Source of the DNA: Spirochaetota bacterium
GTDB lineage: Bacteria; Spirochaetota; Spirochaetia; Treponematales; Rectinemataceae
Reading direction: 5' to 3'
DNA length: 44,313 bases
Assembly (NCBI GenBank): GCA_029778945.1
Contig: JAKPBN010000133.1
Span: 1 to 44,313 of the forward strand
Shown piece after piece: positions 24,159-36,210 of this stretch (position 1 is its first letter; the number at the start of each line of letters is the position of its first letter). The notes under the pieces were generated by a model. The model did no database searches. It saw only the letters and a list, made by a program, of their open reading frames with translations, and was not told the origin of the DNA. The position numbers and the translations under genes were made by a program.

Positions 24159-24578
24159 TTAGGCCTCCTTCCTCTCCTTGTGGGCCTTGACGGCCGCAAG
24201 CCTTACCCTGGCGCGGGTGGCGGCCGCCGTCGCTCGCCTCAGCTCCCAGGACACCGAGCCCTCGGCCAGGCGCTTTTCCGCCCTGGCCAGGGCATCCTCG
24301 GCACGCTTTGAGTCTATCTCCTGGGCAAACTCCGCGGCATCCAGGAAGACCTCGGCCCGATCCGGGTTGACGGTGATAAAGCCATCGGCCGCGGCCACGA
24401 TATTCACGCCCTCGGGGAGCCTGACCCTCATCACGCAGGACTTGACCGGGGCCGCGACGGACTCATGGCCCGCGAGGACGACCATCTCACCGTCGTGGGT
24501 CACGAACTGGAGGGACTCCACCTCGCCGTTGAGAAGGCGGCGGTAGGGAGTGAGGATATCACAGCGGAAGAGGGCCAT
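24159..24578 (-). CDS. atpC: F1 ATP synthase epsilon subunit
   Basis: 139 aa. The N-terminal beta-sandwich (ILTPYRRLLNGEVESL, HDGEMVVLAGHES, ADGFITVNPDRAEVFLD) is followed by a C-terminal helical pair, giving a full-length epsilon able to inhibit hydrolysis by changing conformation. It is the last gene of the atp operon, 13 nt after atpD. Confidence 0.95.
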   Translation of the reverse strand: MALFRCDILTPYRRLLNGEVESLQFVTHDGEMVVLAGHESVAAPVKSCVMRVRLPEGVNIVAAADGFITVNPDRAEVFLDAAEFAQEIDSKRAEDALARAEKRLAEGSVSWELRRATAAATRARVRLAAVKAHKERKEA

Positions 24579-24591
24579 ACCCCAAGCCTCC

Positions 24592-25995
<1,404 letters not shown>

Positions 25996-26024
25996 TTAGG
26001 CACGTTTCTAGGATAGAAGGACAT

Positions 26025-26894
26025 CTAGTCCCCCAGGGCCGTGGCGCCTGCCACGATCTCGGAGACCTCGCCGGTGATGGCCGCCTGGCGGGCCCGGTTA
26101 TAGAGGAGCTGGAGGTGCTCCATCATCGCTTTCGCGTTCTTGGAGGCCGCGTCCATGGCCGTCATCCGGGCGATCTGCTCGCTCGCGAAGGCCTCGACGA
26201 GGGTCCCATAGATGATTCCCTTGAGGAATTTGGGGGCCAGGAGGTCAAAGAGGGCCTCCTCCCCGGGCAGGTACTCATAGGTCACCGAGCTCCGGCTGGC
26301 CCGGTGCCCCGGGGCCAGGCGCTCCCTCACGAGGGGCAAGAGCTCGATCATCTCGGGCACCTGCTTAACGGAGGAGAGCATGTGGGTAAAGATGACCCTG
26401 AAGCCGTCCACCTTGCCCGAGAGAAAGAGCTCCGAGGCGAGGGCGGCCACGTCATGGGCCACCGAGACCGAGGGCTCCTTGGCCGAGACCGGGAAGTCCT
26501 CGAGGAGGACATAGTCCTTTTCCATGAAGTAGCGCTTGCCCACAAGGCCCACCGGAAGGAGGATCGAGCCCGGGGGGCAGTGCTCCTCCACAAAGCGGAT
26601 GACCTGGTGGTTGTAGCCTCCCGCGAGGCCCCGGTCCGAGGTGATCACGAGGGTCGCCGTGACCTTGCCTTCCTTGGCCGGCCTTGTGTCAAACCAGCGG
26701 CCGGCGTCGATGGTCGCCTTCTCCGCTATGTCAAAAAGGGTCTCCCGGATGGCCTCGAAATAGGGACGGGTGTCCTCGAGCCTTCTGCGGGCCTTGCGCA
26801 GCTTGGAGGTGGAGATGAGCTTCATGGCCGTCGTCACCTGGAGGGTCTGCTTGACGCTCCTGGCCCGGATCCTGATGTCGCGCATCGTGTCCAC
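26025..26894 (-). CDS. atpG: F1 ATP synthase gamma subunit
   Basis: 289 aa, the central rotor shaft. The N-terminal helix (MRDIRIRARSVKQTLQVTTAMKLIS), SDRGLAGGYNHQ and the C-terminal helix (MTAMDAASKNAKAMMEHL, YNRARQAAITGEVSEIVAGA) are typical. GTG at 26894 (2 nt after atpA) is preferred over the ATG three codons on, because the GGAAGG upstream is correctly spaced for it. Confidence 0.96.
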   Translation of the reverse strand: MDTMRDIRIRARSVKQTLQVTTAMKLISTSKLRKARRRLEDTRPYFEAIRETLFDIAEKATIDAGRWFDTRPAKEGKVTATLVITSDRGLAGGYNHQVIRFVEEHCPPGSILLPVGLVGKRYFMEKDYVLLEDFPVSAKEPSVSVAHDVAALASELFLSGKVDGFRVIFTHMLSSVKQVPEMIELLPLVRERLAPGHRASRSSVTYEYLPGEEALFDLLAPKFLKGIIYGTLVEAFASEQIARMTAMDAASKNAKAMMEHLQLLYNRARQAAITGEVSEIVAGATALGD

Positions 26895-26896
26895 GG

Positions 26897-28408
<1,512 letters not shown>

Positions 28409-28420
28409 TGTTAACCTCGC

Positions 28421-28987
28421 CTAGGCCCGCCCCTCTGCGAGGGGACGGGAAAGAACCCGGCCTAGGCGCGCAAGGCGTCCGGCCGTTGACCAATCGTAGC
28501 GGACGGAGCCCGTCCGCAGGATAAAACCGCCCATAAGGGCCGGATCCTCTGAAGCGCTTATATGCACCGTCCTTGCGCCGCTCGCCGCCTTCCAGGCCTC
28601 CTCGATCCTCTTGAGGACCGGGCCGGGCAGGGGGCGGGCCGAGCAAAGTTCGAGGTGGACAAAGCCCCGGTCCCCATCCAGCCTGGCCTGAAAGACCGCG
28701 GCTATGGCCGGAAGGAGCTGCACCGAGCCCTTCTCTATGAGGAGGGCCGCAAAGCGGGAAAAGACCTCGAGGGAGGAGGCGTCGGCGCCGGCATCCTTGT
28801 AGAGGGAGGCCAGGACCTGGGCCCGGGCCGCCTTGGGCACCGCGGGATCCCGGAAAAAGGCGTCTACCCGGCTGTCCCGCAAGGCTCCAGCGGCCTCGCT
28901 CAGGGCCTGGGCGGCCTGGGACCGGGCGGCCTCGTCCTTGAGGGTGGCGTAAAGCGCTCCCGCCCAGGAGCGTCGGGCGTCAGGCAC
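28421..28987 (-). CDS. atpH: F1 ATP synthase delta subunit
   Basis: 188 aa, mostly helical with a C-terminal alpha/beta part (EDPALMGGFILRTGSVRYDWSTAGRLARL) that matches the OSCP/delta signature. It links F1 to the peripheral stalk. The GTG start overlaps the end of atpF by 8 nt. The N-terminus is more divergent than in other subunits. Confidence 0.92.
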   Translation of the reverse strand: MPDARRSWAGALYATLKDEAARSQAAQALSEAAGALRDSRVDAFFRDPAVPKAARAQVLASLYKDAGADASSLEVFSRFAALLIEKGSVQLLPAIAAVFQARLDGDRGFVHLELCSARPLPGPVLKRIEEAWKAASGARTVHISASEDPALMGGFILRTGSVRYDWSTAGRLARLGRVLSRPLAEGRA

Positions 28988-29468
28988 GGTGGGCCCCTAG
29001 GTCGCGGATAAAGGCCTCGGCCTCGGAGAGGTCCTCCTGGGAGCCCATGGCGCGGCCCGACACCTTGGCCGCCGCGGCGATGGCGAGCCTCGCGACCTCG
29101 CCGGCCAGCTCGTCCTGCGCCCGGCGTAGCTCGAAGTCCGCCCTTTCCTCGGCGCGGCGCCTGATCTGGGCCGCGTCGGCCTCGGCCTGGCCCACGATGC
29201 GCTTGTACTCCTCGCGGCCCTGGCCCTCGGCCTCCTTGAGAAGGGCCTCGGCCTCTTTCTCGGCGTCGGCGAGCAGGCCCTCGTAGCGCTTCTTGAGCTC
29301 CTCCGCCACGCTTCTCGCGGTGGCGGCTCCATCAAGCTCTTCTTTCACCTTCCTCGTCCGGCTGTCCATGAATTTCTGCATGGGCTTCCACAGCAGCCGC
29401 TTGAGGACCAGGTAGAGGATGGTGATGTTGAGGATCGTGATAAAGAAGGTGACCGAGAAATTCAGCAC
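28980..29468 (-). CDS. atpF: F0 ATP synthase subunit b
   Basis: 162 aa. One N-terminal membrane helix (about residues 5-25) is followed by a long charged coiled coil (about 35-140), the peripheral stalk. GTG start at 29468 with AGGAGG about 9 nt upstream. Confidence 0.93.
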   Translation of the reverse strand: MLNFSVTFFITILNITILYLVLKRLLWKPMQKFMDSRTRKVKEELDGAATARSVAEELKKRYEGLLADAEKEAEALLKEAEGQGREEYKRIVGQAEADAAQIRRRAEERADFELRRAQDELAGEVARLAIAAAAKVSGRAMGSQEDLSEAEAFIRDLGAHRA

Positions 29469-29507
29469 GGCCCTATCCCTCCTGCCTTGAAAGGCTCACC
29501 GCCGCTC

Positions 29508-29732
29508 CTACTTGAAGAGGAGGAGGAGACCCACGACGAGGCCGTAGATGGCCGTGGCCTCGGAGAGGGCGATGCCGATGAGGAAGACACCGTTGATCTT
29601 CCCGCTGACCTCGGGCTGGCGGGCGACGGCCTCGGCGGCCTTGCCTGTGGCGATGCCTACGCCGATCCCGCCGCCGATGCAGGAGATCATCGCGATACCG
29701 GCGCCAATGAGTGCTGCGGACTGTGCATCCAT
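29508..29732 (-). CDS. atpE: F0 ATP synthase subunit c
   Basis: 74 aa, a two-helix hairpin with the ARQPE polar loop. The ion-carrying carboxylate is Glu58 in [11 protein letters not shown]. Compared with the Na+-binding c subunit of Ilyobacter, the helix-1 Gln is Val25 and the Ser after the Glu is Ala59, so proton coupling is more likely; this is an inference from key residues. AGGGGG-type ribosome site before the ATG. Confidence 0.96.
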   Translation of the reverse strand: MDAQSAALIGAGIAMISCIGGGIGVGIATGKAAEAVARQPEVSGKINGVFLIGIALSEATAIYGLVVGLLLLFK

Positions 29733-29744
29733 GTCATTTTCCCC

Positions 29745-30497
29745 CTATTCAATTGCCTCGGCGATATACACCGTCGAGAGGAAGCTGAACACGACGGCCT
29801 GGATGAGACCATCGAAAAGATCGAAATACAGGGCCATTATGGGAGGCAGGCCAACCGGCATGATGGCCTCTATGAGCTGCATGATGATAAAGGCCGCGGT
29901 GATGTTGCCAAAGAGCCGGAGAGCCAGGGAGAGGGGCTTCACGAGGTACTCGAGGAGATTGAAGGGCAGCATCATGGGCAGGGGCTTCACGAGGGTCTTG
30001 AGGAAGCCGATGGGCCCATGGTAGCGGAAGTTGGAGAAGATGACCACCGTCATCGTGATGATCGCGAAGGCCGCGGTGACGTTGATGTCCCGGGTGAGGG
30101 GCTTGATCACAAAGGCCGGCTCGAAGACATGGCCGCCGAAGGAGGCCCCGATCGGGGTGAGGAGGGGCAGGAGGTTGGCCGTGCCCAGGAAGAGGACGAG
30201 GGTGCCGATAAAAGGCGCGAAGTTCTTGCCGTGGTGGCCGATGTACTCGGTGGTGAAGTTGCCCGCGAAGTCCACAAAGAACTCCACGATGGACTGGAGG
30301 CCCCGGGGCACGAGCTTGAGCCGCCGGGTGACCAGGAGGCTGAAGCCTATCAGGATGGCCATGACAACCCAGGTGGTGACCACGGTCTCCGTGATCGGGA
30401 TCCTGGTCCCGAAGGCGGTGATGTGGAAGACCTCCTTGAACTGGATGGCCTCGGAGATGCGCTCGCTGATGCTAAGGGCTTCATGGGGGGAGCTCAT
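29745..30497 (-). CDS. atpB: F0 ATP synthase subunit a
   Basis: 250 aa, about five to six membrane helices. The essential Arg is in LSLALRLFGNI (about residue 190), and the C-terminal helix has GLIQAVVFSFLSTVYIAEAIE. It forms the ion half-channels against the c ring. Overlaps the upstream gene as ATGA. Confidence 0.96.
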   Translation of the reverse strand: MSSPHEALSISERISEAIQFKEVFHITAFGTRIPITETVVTTWVVMAILIGFSLLVTRRLKLVPRGLQSIVEFFVDFAGNFTTEYIGHHGKNFAPFIGTLVLFLGTANLLPLLTPIGASFGGHVFEPAFVIKPLTRDINVTAAFAIITMTVVIFSNFRYHGPIGFLKTLVKPLPMMLPFNLLEYLVKPLSLALRLFGNITAAFIIMQLIEAIMPVGLPPIMALYFDLFDGLIQAVVFSFLSTVYIAEAIE

Positions 30498-30886
30498 GCG
30501 GCTGCCTCCTCCTTGGGCTGGATAATGCTGGCGAGGCCCCGGACCAGGGCGCTAAGGAAGGCCGAGGCCGGGCCGGCGAGGGCGGCCACGGCGCCCCAGA
30601 CCAGGATAGCCGGCGCCCTGGAGCCGATGACATAGAGGATGGCGGCCAGGGCGGCAAAGGACGTGAGCCAGAGGCTCAGGGAGGCGATGAGGGCGAGGCG
30701 GGAGGAAGCCAGGCTGCGCGCCACCAGGGCCAGGCCCACATAGCGCAGGATGGCCACCATCGTGACGAGGATGACGACAGCCAGGGCCTTGGGGCTAGCC
30801 GTAAAGGCGCAGGCTCCAAGGACACCCAGGTGGAGTAGCCCGAAGGGAAGGGACTCCCATCGGCCGAACAGACTCTTCCTCGCCAC
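30494..30886 (-). CDS. AtpI-like membrane protein of the atp operon
   Basis: 130 aa with four hydrophobic segments (about residues 13-30, 35-58, 63-85, 90-112). It occupies the first position of the atp operon, where AtpI (assembly of the c ring or Mg2+ uptake) normally sits, but similarity is too weak to name it firmly. GTG start at 30886 with AGGGAGG upstream; overlaps atpB by four bases. Confidence 0.7.
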   Translation of the reverse strand: MARKSLFGRWESLPFGLLHLGVLGACAFTASPKALAVVILVTMVAILRYVGLALVARSLASSRLALIASLSLWLTSFAALAAILYVIGSRAPAILVWGAVAALAGPASAFLSALVRGLASIIQPKEEAAA

Positions 30887-30966
30887 GCAACCTCCCTCTT
30901 AGCCTAGGATCTTCGCCAAATACGGCGCAAATTGCAAGGACGCGGGCGCGACCGCGCCCTAGGGAA

Positions 30967-31479
30967 TCAGTCCTTGAAGAAGAACTCGTCCTTGAAATAC
31001 TTGCCCAGGACCTCGGCGGTCATCTTCTCTCCCTTGCGCATCCTCATGAAGGTCTCCTCGAGGAAGCCCTTGGTGAGATAGTAGGAGCCAAGCATAAAGA
31101 AGTCCGCCACCTGGTCGGCCGCGTCCATCAGGGCATAGATGCGATGGGCGCCTTCGAGGTCCTCCTCCGCGAGGAAGTACTCCACCACGGCCTTGCGGTC
31201 CTGGGAAAGGGCCATGGTCAGCTCGGACACGGAGATGCCCAGGGCATTGTATTCCTTGCCCAGCATGACAAAGAAGGCGCCGATCTCGTTCTTGTCGGCC
31301 TCCTTCTCAAACCACCGGGCCAGCTTTCGCATGATCTCCTCATGGAGGGAAAGGAGCTCGCCGTCGGAGATCGACCGGAAGGTCTTGAGGTTCGGGGCCG
31401 CCCTGAGCTTGGCCAGCCAGCGCTCGCCGATTTCGGGGCTTGATCCCGAGATGAGGGCTTCGAGGCTTCTGAGTAGCAT
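30967..31479 (-). CDS. Helical RsbRD-N-like protein upstream of the atp operon
   Basis: 170 aa, predicted all-helical and soluble. ISGSSPEIGERWLAKL and FRSISDGELLSLHEEIMRKLARWF resemble the N-terminal sensor domain of RsbR/RsbRD stressosome proteins, but no STAS domain follows, so it is a stand-alone module. The function is unknown and the family match is tentative. GGAGG precedes the ATG. It lies between the hydrolase gene (16 nt upstream) and the atp operon (80 nt downstream) with no clear terminator, so it could be read into atp. Confidence 0.6.
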   Translation of the reverse strand: MLLRSLEALISGSSPEIGERWLAKLRAAPNLKTFRSISDGELLSLHEEIMRKLARWFEKEADKNEIGAFFVMLGKEYNALGISVSELTMALSQDRKAVVEYFLAEEDLEGAHRIYALMDAADQVADFFMLGSYYLTKGFLEETFMRMRKGEKMTAEVLGKYFKDEFFFKD

Positions 31480-31495
31480 GGAACCTCCTATTCCT

Positions 31496-32251
31496 TTAGC
31501 GCTTGCCTGCGAGGATGGAATCCAGGAAGGCGATGGCTTCTTCTGTCACGGCCCGGCGTTGGGCGCTTCCGGAGAGGCTGGCGGCCCCGTCCCCTTCCTG
31601 GGACCCGTAGTCCCCGAACTGGGCATGGTTGCCCCCGGCTATCTCCACAAAGCGGCTCTGGGCCGGGAGGAGGGGCCGGGAGGCCGCTATCTTGGCCTGG
31701 CTGGCCAGACCGTCGTTCGAGGCCGAGATGGAGAGGACCGGATGGCCCCAGGCCGAGAGATCCGCCGACTTTCCCGGCCAGGAGGCCAGGAGGAGGAGGC
31801 CCGAGACCTCCGGCGGAGAGGCATGGGCAAGGGCGGCGGCCATGGCTCCCCCCAAGGAATGGCCCCCGAGGACCCAGGAGCTTACCCCTGGGCTGGCCTG
31901 GATGGCCTTGCGGGCCTGGCCGGGGGCAAGGATGGCAAAGTTGAGCGGCAGGGCCAGGATCACCGTCGTAAAGCCCGCCCTGGCCAAGCCCTGGCCGAGG
32001 TAGGAATAGGCCTCCCGGGGGACCCGGGCGCCGGGATAGAAGGCCAGGCCGAGGGAGGAGGCGCCGCTGCGGGGCGCATAGACCGTCCCGTAAGCCTCGT
32101 TGCTTACCATGACCGTGCCATCCGGCGCAAGAAGAGCCGGGTCGGCTAGGCTCTTGTAGGGGCGGAAATACAGAGACGCCGCGACCGCACAGACGCCTAG
32201 GAGGATGGCGAAAAGCAGGGGGGCGAGGCGTCTCTGGCTGGGCTCTTTCAT
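31496..32251 (-). CDS. Membrane-anchored alpha/beta hydrolase
   Basis: 251 aa. The N-terminal hydrophobic segment (about residues 9-28) is a signal peptide or anchor. The hydrolase fold has the nucleophile in GGHSLGG, an Asp in SASNDGLA and the His in GGNHAQFG, a complete triad. The first part (FYPGARVPREAYSYLG) supplies the oxyanion region. The substrate is unknown. It starts 11 nt after a -10 box, with no ribosome site. Confidence 0.83.
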   Translation of the reverse strand: MKEPSQRRLAPLLFAILLGVCAVAASLYFRPYKSLADPALLAPDGTVMVSNEAYGTVYAPRSGASSLGLAFYPGARVPREAYSYLGQGLARAGFTTVILALPLNFAILAPGQARKAIQASPGVSSWVLGGHSLGGAMAAALAHASPPEVSGLLLLASWPGKSADLSAWGHPVLSISASNDGLASQAKIAASRPLLPAQSRFVEIAGGNHAQFGDYGSQEGDGAASLSGSAQRRAVTEEAIAFLDSILAGKR

Positions 32252-32262
32252 CTCGTAGCATG

Positions 32263-32291
32263 AGCCTAGCGTTTTGGGCCCGCCGTGTCAA
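32263..32291 (-). promoter_or_regulatory. Promoter of the alpha/beta hydrolase operon
   Basis: On the minus strand perfect TTGACA (32291-32286), 17 nt, TAGGCT (32268-32263), then 11 nt to the ATG at 32251. Confidence 0.6.
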
Positions 32292-32372
32292 ATCGATACG
32301 ACCTTTCGCGCTTCCCATCTTTCTGCTAGACTCAGGAAAACCACGATGGCCCAGCCCGGAGGAATAGAGACA

Positions 32373-33665
32373 ATGCCTAAGCACGAGAGCGCCGAAAAGC
32401 GGCTTCACGGGCGCGAGGCCAAGGAAAGCCTTGCCGCCATCTATGGCAAGGCCGGGGTGGGTGCCCAGGTGCAGCGCTATGAGGCCCTCCTCGCCAAGCT
32501 GGCGGGGGAGGCGAACCTCGGGGATGCCCGCTTCTATTCCGCCCCCGGCAGGACCGAGCTCGGCGGCAACCACACCGACCACAACCGGGGCAGGGTCCTC
32601 TGCGCGGCCGTCGACCTCGATGCCGTGGCCTGTGTCCTTCCCGCCCCGGAGGGCCGGCCCGGCCACCCGATGGTGAGCATCCTCTCAGAAGGCTGGAAGG
32701 ATCCCATCGTGGTCGACCTCTCCAGCCTCGAGCCCCAGCCAGGGGAGGCTGGCAGGACCGAGGCCCTGGTGCGGGGCGTGGCCCGGGGCCTGGCGGACCG
32801 GGGCATAGCCCCCCGGGGCTTTGACGCGCGGATCCATTCCACCGTCCTCCCCGGCTCGGGCCTCTCGAGCTCCGCCGCTATCGAGGTCCTCCTAGGGACG
32901 ATCTTGGCCGACCTGGCCGGGGCCAAGGTCGAGGCCGTAGAGCTGGCCAAGATAGGCCAGGCCGCGGAAAACCGCTTTTTTGGCAAGCCCTGCGGCCTCA
33001 TGGACCAGACAGCCAGCGCGGTGGGGGGCATCGTCTCCATCGACTTCGCCAAGCCCGGAAAGCCCCGGGTCGAGCGCCTGGACTTTGACTTTGAGGCCGC
33101 CGGCCTCTGCCTCGCGGTGGTCAACACCGGGGGCAGCCACGCCGACCTGACCGCCGACTATGCCTCGATACCCGCGGAGATGTCGGCGGTGGCCCGCTTC
33201 CTGGGCTCGGACTACCTGCGGCAGGTCTCCCCTTCGGACATCCTTGCCCGGGGGCCGGAGATCCGGAAGGCCTGCGGGGACAGGGCCTTGCTGCGGGCCC
33301 TCCATTTTACGGGTGAGAATGCCCGGGTCACGGAGATGGTCGAGGCCCTCCATGCCGGGGACCTGCGGGCCTACCTCAAGCTCGTCAAAAAGTCGGGGGA
33401 CTCCTCCTGGCGCCTCCTCCAGAACCTCTACCCCCCCGAGGCCCCCCTCGAGCAGGGCCTCTCCCTGGGCGTGGCCCTGAGCTCGGACTTCCTGGGGAAA
33501 AAAGGCGCGGCCCGGGTCCACGGGGGCGGCTTTGCGGGGACCATCCAGGCCTATGTGCCCAAGACAGCCTTCAGCGGGTGGAAAGACCTCATGGAATCCT
33601 ACTTTGGTCCCCAATCCGTGCTGCCCATACGGGCCCGCCCCGTCGGGGCGACCCGGGTGCTTTGA
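32373..33665 (+). CDS. galK: Galactokinase family protein (GHMP kinase)
   Basis: 430 aa. It has the galactokinase signature in the variant form PGRTELGGNHTDHNRG (canonical GEHTDYNGG), the GHMP ATP loop PGSGLSSSAAIEV and the C-terminal motif VHGGGFAGTIQAY. It would phosphorylate galactose or a related sugar at C1. The Glu-to-Asn change in the signature is, from memory, shared by a subfamily in spirochaetes and clostridia, so the sugar should be tested. ATG 32373 has GGAGG 10 nt upstream; an ATG at 32346 lacks one. It is followed by an MFS carrier. Confidence 0.88.
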   Translation: MPKHESAEKRLHGREAKESLAAIYGKAGVGAQVQRYEALLAKLAGEANLGDARFYSAPGRTELGGNHTDHNRGRVLCAAVDLDAVACVLPAPEGRPGHPMVSILSEGWKDPIVVDLSSLEPQPGEAGRTEALVRGVARGLADRGIAPRGFDARIHSTVLPGSGLSSSAAIEVLLGTILADLAGAKVEAVELAKIGQAAENRFFGKPCGLMDQTASAVGGIVSIDFAKPGKPRVERLDFDFEAAGLCLAVVNTGGSHADLTADYASIPAEMSAVARFLGSDYLRQVSPSDILARGPEIRKACGDRALLRALHFTGENARVTEMVEALHAGDLRAYLKLVKKSGDSSWRLLQNLYPPEAPLEQGLSLGVALSSDFLGKKGAARVHGGGFAGTIQAYVPKTAFSGWKDLMESYFGPQSVLPIRARPVGATRVL

Positions 33666-33698
33666 GGAAAGACAGGATATCCGCAATAAGGAGCTTGC

Positions 33699-35000
33699 AT
33701 GAGTAGCGAGAAAAAGGGCTTCAGGAAGTACCTGGGCCTCACCTTCCTGATCGGCTTTGGCTTTTTCACGATGGGCCTCATGGACATCCTCTACGACACC
33801 TACCTGCCCATCTTCCTCGGCAACTACATCTCGAAGAACTGGATTGTGGGCAGCCTGATGACCCTGGACAACCTGCTGGCTGTCTTCCTCATCCCCTTTG
33901 TCTCCCTCTGGTCGGACAACACCAGGACCCGGATAGGCAGGCGGATGCCCTTTATCATCGTCCTCCTGCCCTTGACGGCAGTCTGCTTCGCCCTGGTCCC
34001 CTACGCGGCCCGGGACTCCCTCGTCTCCCTCCTCCTCGTGGTCTTTGGCCTCAACCTCTTCAAGCAGGGCGTCCGAGGCCCCGTCGTGGCCCTCATGCCC
34101 GACACGATCCCCGGGGAGTTCCGCTCCGAGGCCAACGGGGTCATCAACACGATGGGCGCCCTCGGGGCCATCATCAGCACCCTGGGGCTTGCCCGCCTCA
34201 TGGGCCTCGACATGGTCCTGCCCGTCCTGGGCTCCACCAAGAACGCGATCCCCTTCCCCATCGCCGGCCTCTTCGTGATCCTCGCGGTCATCCTCCTCTT
34301 CTCCTTCGTCCGGGAAAAGAGCCATGACGACAGCTCGAAGGAAGAGAAGGTACCCCTCATCAAATCCCTCAAGGCCGTGGCCGGGGAAAAGGACAAGAGC
34401 GCCCTCTGGATCCTCCTCTCCCTTTTCTTCTGGTTCCTGGGCTACCAGGGCATCCTGCCCTTCATCGGCAAGTTCTCCGTCGAGGTCCTCCATTCGTCGT
34501 CCAGCAATGCCAGCCTCCCCGCCTCGGCCGTGGCCATAGCCCAGCTTATCTTCGCCATCCCCTCGGGCTACGTGGCCCATAGGCTGGGCAGGCGCAAGGC
34601 CATCAGGACCTCCCTCATCGTCTTGTCGGTCATCCTCGCGGTGGGCGCCTTCATCTCCAGCCCCATGGCCGAGGTCCTCGGGACAGCCGGCCGTTTCTAT
34701 GCGCTCCTGGGCATCATGTTTGTCTACGGGATCTTCTGGATCACCATCATCACCAACTCCTTCCCCATGCTCTGGCAGATGGCCAGCTTCGGCACCATAG
34801 GGGTCTATACGGGCCTGTACTACACCTTCAGCCAGACCGCTGCCATCACCTCACCGCCCCTCACGGGCGCCTTGATAGACCTCGTCGGCTATCCTGGCAT
34901 CTTTGTCTTCGCCACCCTCTGCATGCTCGTGGCCTGGTTCTTCATGGGCAAGGTCAAGAAGGGAGAGGCCGGAGAGGCGGCCGCCGGCCAGGCGAGCTAG
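33699..35000 (+). CDS. MFS transporter, GPH/SLC45-like sugar carrier
   Basis: 433 aa with about 12 membrane helices. The loop [18 protein letters not shown] between helices 2 and 3 is the MFS motif of the GPH-cation-symporter and SLC45 groups, and [14 protein letters not shown] is its repeat in the second half. Together with the galactokinase 33 nt upstream, a galactose or galactoside importer is the natural inference. AAGGAG precedes the ATG. Confidence 0.87.
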   Translation: MSSEKKGFRKYLGLTFLIGFGFFTMGLMDILYDTYLPIFLGNYISKNWIVGSLMTLDNLLAVFLIPFVSLWSDNTRTRIGRRMPFIIVLLPLTAVCFALVPYAARDSLVSLLLVVFGLNLFKQGVRGPVVALMPDTIPGEFRSEANGVINTMGALGAIISTLGLARLMGLDMVLPVLGSTKNAIPFPIAGLFVILAVILLFSFVREKSHDDSSKEEKVPLIKSLKAVAGEKDKSALWILLSLFFWFLGYQGILPFIGKFSVEVLHSSSSNASLPASAVAIAQLIFAIPSGYVAHRLGRRKAIRTSLIVLSVILAVGAFISSPMAEVLGTAGRFYALLGIMFVYGIFWITIITNSFPMLWQMASFGTIGVYTGLYYTFSQTAAITSPPLTGALIDLVGYPGIFVFATLCMLVAWFFMGKVKKGEAGEAAAGQAS

Positions 35001-35004
35001 ACCC

Positions 35005-35928
35005 ATGGATAGGCTGGACCGGGCGATCGCGGGCATCCTTGCCTCCTACGAGGCCTCGGGCGGGGTCAACCACGCCGCAGGGCCTAACCTCCCCTCGCGC
35101 TCGGCCGTGGTCCAGGCCCTCCGGGACATAGAGACCCTCCTTTTCCCGGGCTACCGGGAGGAGGAGGGCATCGACGACTCCAACATCGGCTTTGTGGCCG
35201 GGGAGCTCGTCCACCGGGCCGCCAAGGTCCTCGTCAAGGAGTGCGAGCGGAGCATCGAATACCGCTGCCGCCTGGAGGGCAAGCCCGGCTGCCCCGGGGC
35301 CTTTAACCTCGAGGCCCGGGACCTGGTCCTGCGCTTTTTTGAGGCCCTGCCGGGTATACGGGAAGCCCTGATGGAGGACATCGACGCGGCCTTCCGGGGG
35401 GACCCCGCGGCCAAGAGCCTCGAGGAGGTCATCCTGGCCTACCCGGGCCTCGAGGCCATTGTCGTCCACCGGATCGCGCATTTCTTCTGGACCGAGGGCC
35501 TTCCCCTCATACCTAGGATGATGAGCGAGCACGCCCATGGCCGGACGGGGATCGACATCCACCCGGGAGCCACGATAGGGCGGCGCTTCTTTATCGACCA
35601 TGGCACGGGGGTCGTGATAGGCGAAACCTGCGTGATCGGGGATGACGTCAAGCTCTACCAGGGCGTGACCCTGGGGGCCCTCTCGGTCCGCAAGGACGCG
35701 GGGAGCGCCAAGCGCCACCCCAGCATAGGCGACGGGACGACCATCTATTCGGGGGCCACTATCCTCGGAGGCTGCACGGAGATCGGGAAGGGCTCGGTGA
35801 TAGGCGGCAACGTCTGGCTGACCCACTCGGTGCCCGCGGGCTCCAAGGTCTATCTCCCCGAGGGCGAGGGCATTGTGGTCGAGCTGGAGCCGGGCAAGGA
35901 CCCCGCCCCGGGAGCCTGCGCGTCCTAG
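35005..35928 (+). CDS. cysE: Serine O-acetyltransferase (EpsC type)
   Basis: 307 aa. A helical N-terminal region is followed by a hexapeptide left-handed beta-helix with [24 protein letters not shown] (catalytic Asp/His) and GAKRHP-like [11 protein letters not shown]. It makes O-acetylserine, the carbon precursor of cysteine. The long N-terminus matches the EpsC subgroup. The ATG at 35005 is 4 nt after the transporter stop; the ribosome site is weak. No cysteine synthase is in the window. Confidence 0.92.
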   Translation: MDRLDRAIAGILASYEASGGVNHAAGPNLPSRSAVVQALRDIETLLFPGYREEEGIDDSNIGFVAGELVHRAAKVLVKECERSIEYRCRLEGKPGCPGAFNLEARDLVLRFFEALPGIREALMEDIDAAFRGDPAAKSLEEVILAYPGLEAIVVHRIAHFFWTEGLPLIPRMMSEHAHGRTGIDIHPGATIGRRFFIDHGTGVVIGETCVIGDDVKLYQGVTLGALSVRKDAGSAKRHPSIGDGTTIYSGATILGGCTEIGKGSVIGGNVWLTHSVPAGSKVYLPEGEGIVVELEPGKDPAPGACAS

Positions 35929-35942
35929 GCCCGCGGGCCCGC

Positions 35943-35970
35943 TTGAAAAACCCCGCAAAAGGGGTACAAT
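35943..35970 (+). promoter_or_regulatory. Strong promoter of the Lys-rich small gene
   Basis: TTGAAA (35943-35948), 16-nt spacer, TACAAT (35965-35970). The spacer itself contains a CCCC-GCAAAA-GGGG dyad (35951-35964). Confidence 0.7.
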
Positions 35971-36000
35971 ATACAGGAAACCCTTCTAGAGGAGGACCCC

Positions 36001-36117
36001 ATGAAAGGTCAGGACAAGCAGAAGGCCGCAGAGAAGAAGAAGCCCCAGAAGACTCTCAAGGAGAAGAGGGCGGAGAAGAAGAGCAAGAAGGAGTCCAAGG
36101 GCTCCGACGTCGACTAA
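36001..36117 (+). CDS. Lysine-rich small protein (38 aa)
   Basis: 38 residues of which 14 are Lys, mixed with Glu, Gln and Ala (MKGQDKQKAAEKKK at the start, ending KGSDVD). It is highly charged and probably a disordered or helical nucleic-acid- or ribosome-associated peptide; the function is unknown. AGAGGAGG lies 5-6 nt before the ATG, a near-consensus promoter lies upstream and a terminator downstream, so expression is likely. Confidence 0.7.
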   Translation: MKGQDKQKAAEKKKPQKTLKEKRAEKKSKKESKGSDVD

Positions 36118-36121
36118 AGAG

Positions 36122-36157
36122 CTCAAGGGAGCCCTTGAGGGCCGCTAGGCCTCAAGG
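36122..36157 (+). other. Mutually exclusive hairpins after the Lys-rich gene
   Basis: CTCAAGGG (36122-36129), CCCTTGAG (36132-36139) and CTCAAGG (36151-36157). The middle segment can pair with either neighbour, giving two alternative stems before the terminator at 36211, an attenuator-like layout. Confidence 0.45.
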
Positions 36158-36210
36158 ACATCCTCGCAGGATTGACCGGCCCGCCCGGCCCGCAAGGTGA
36201 GGCGGCACAG

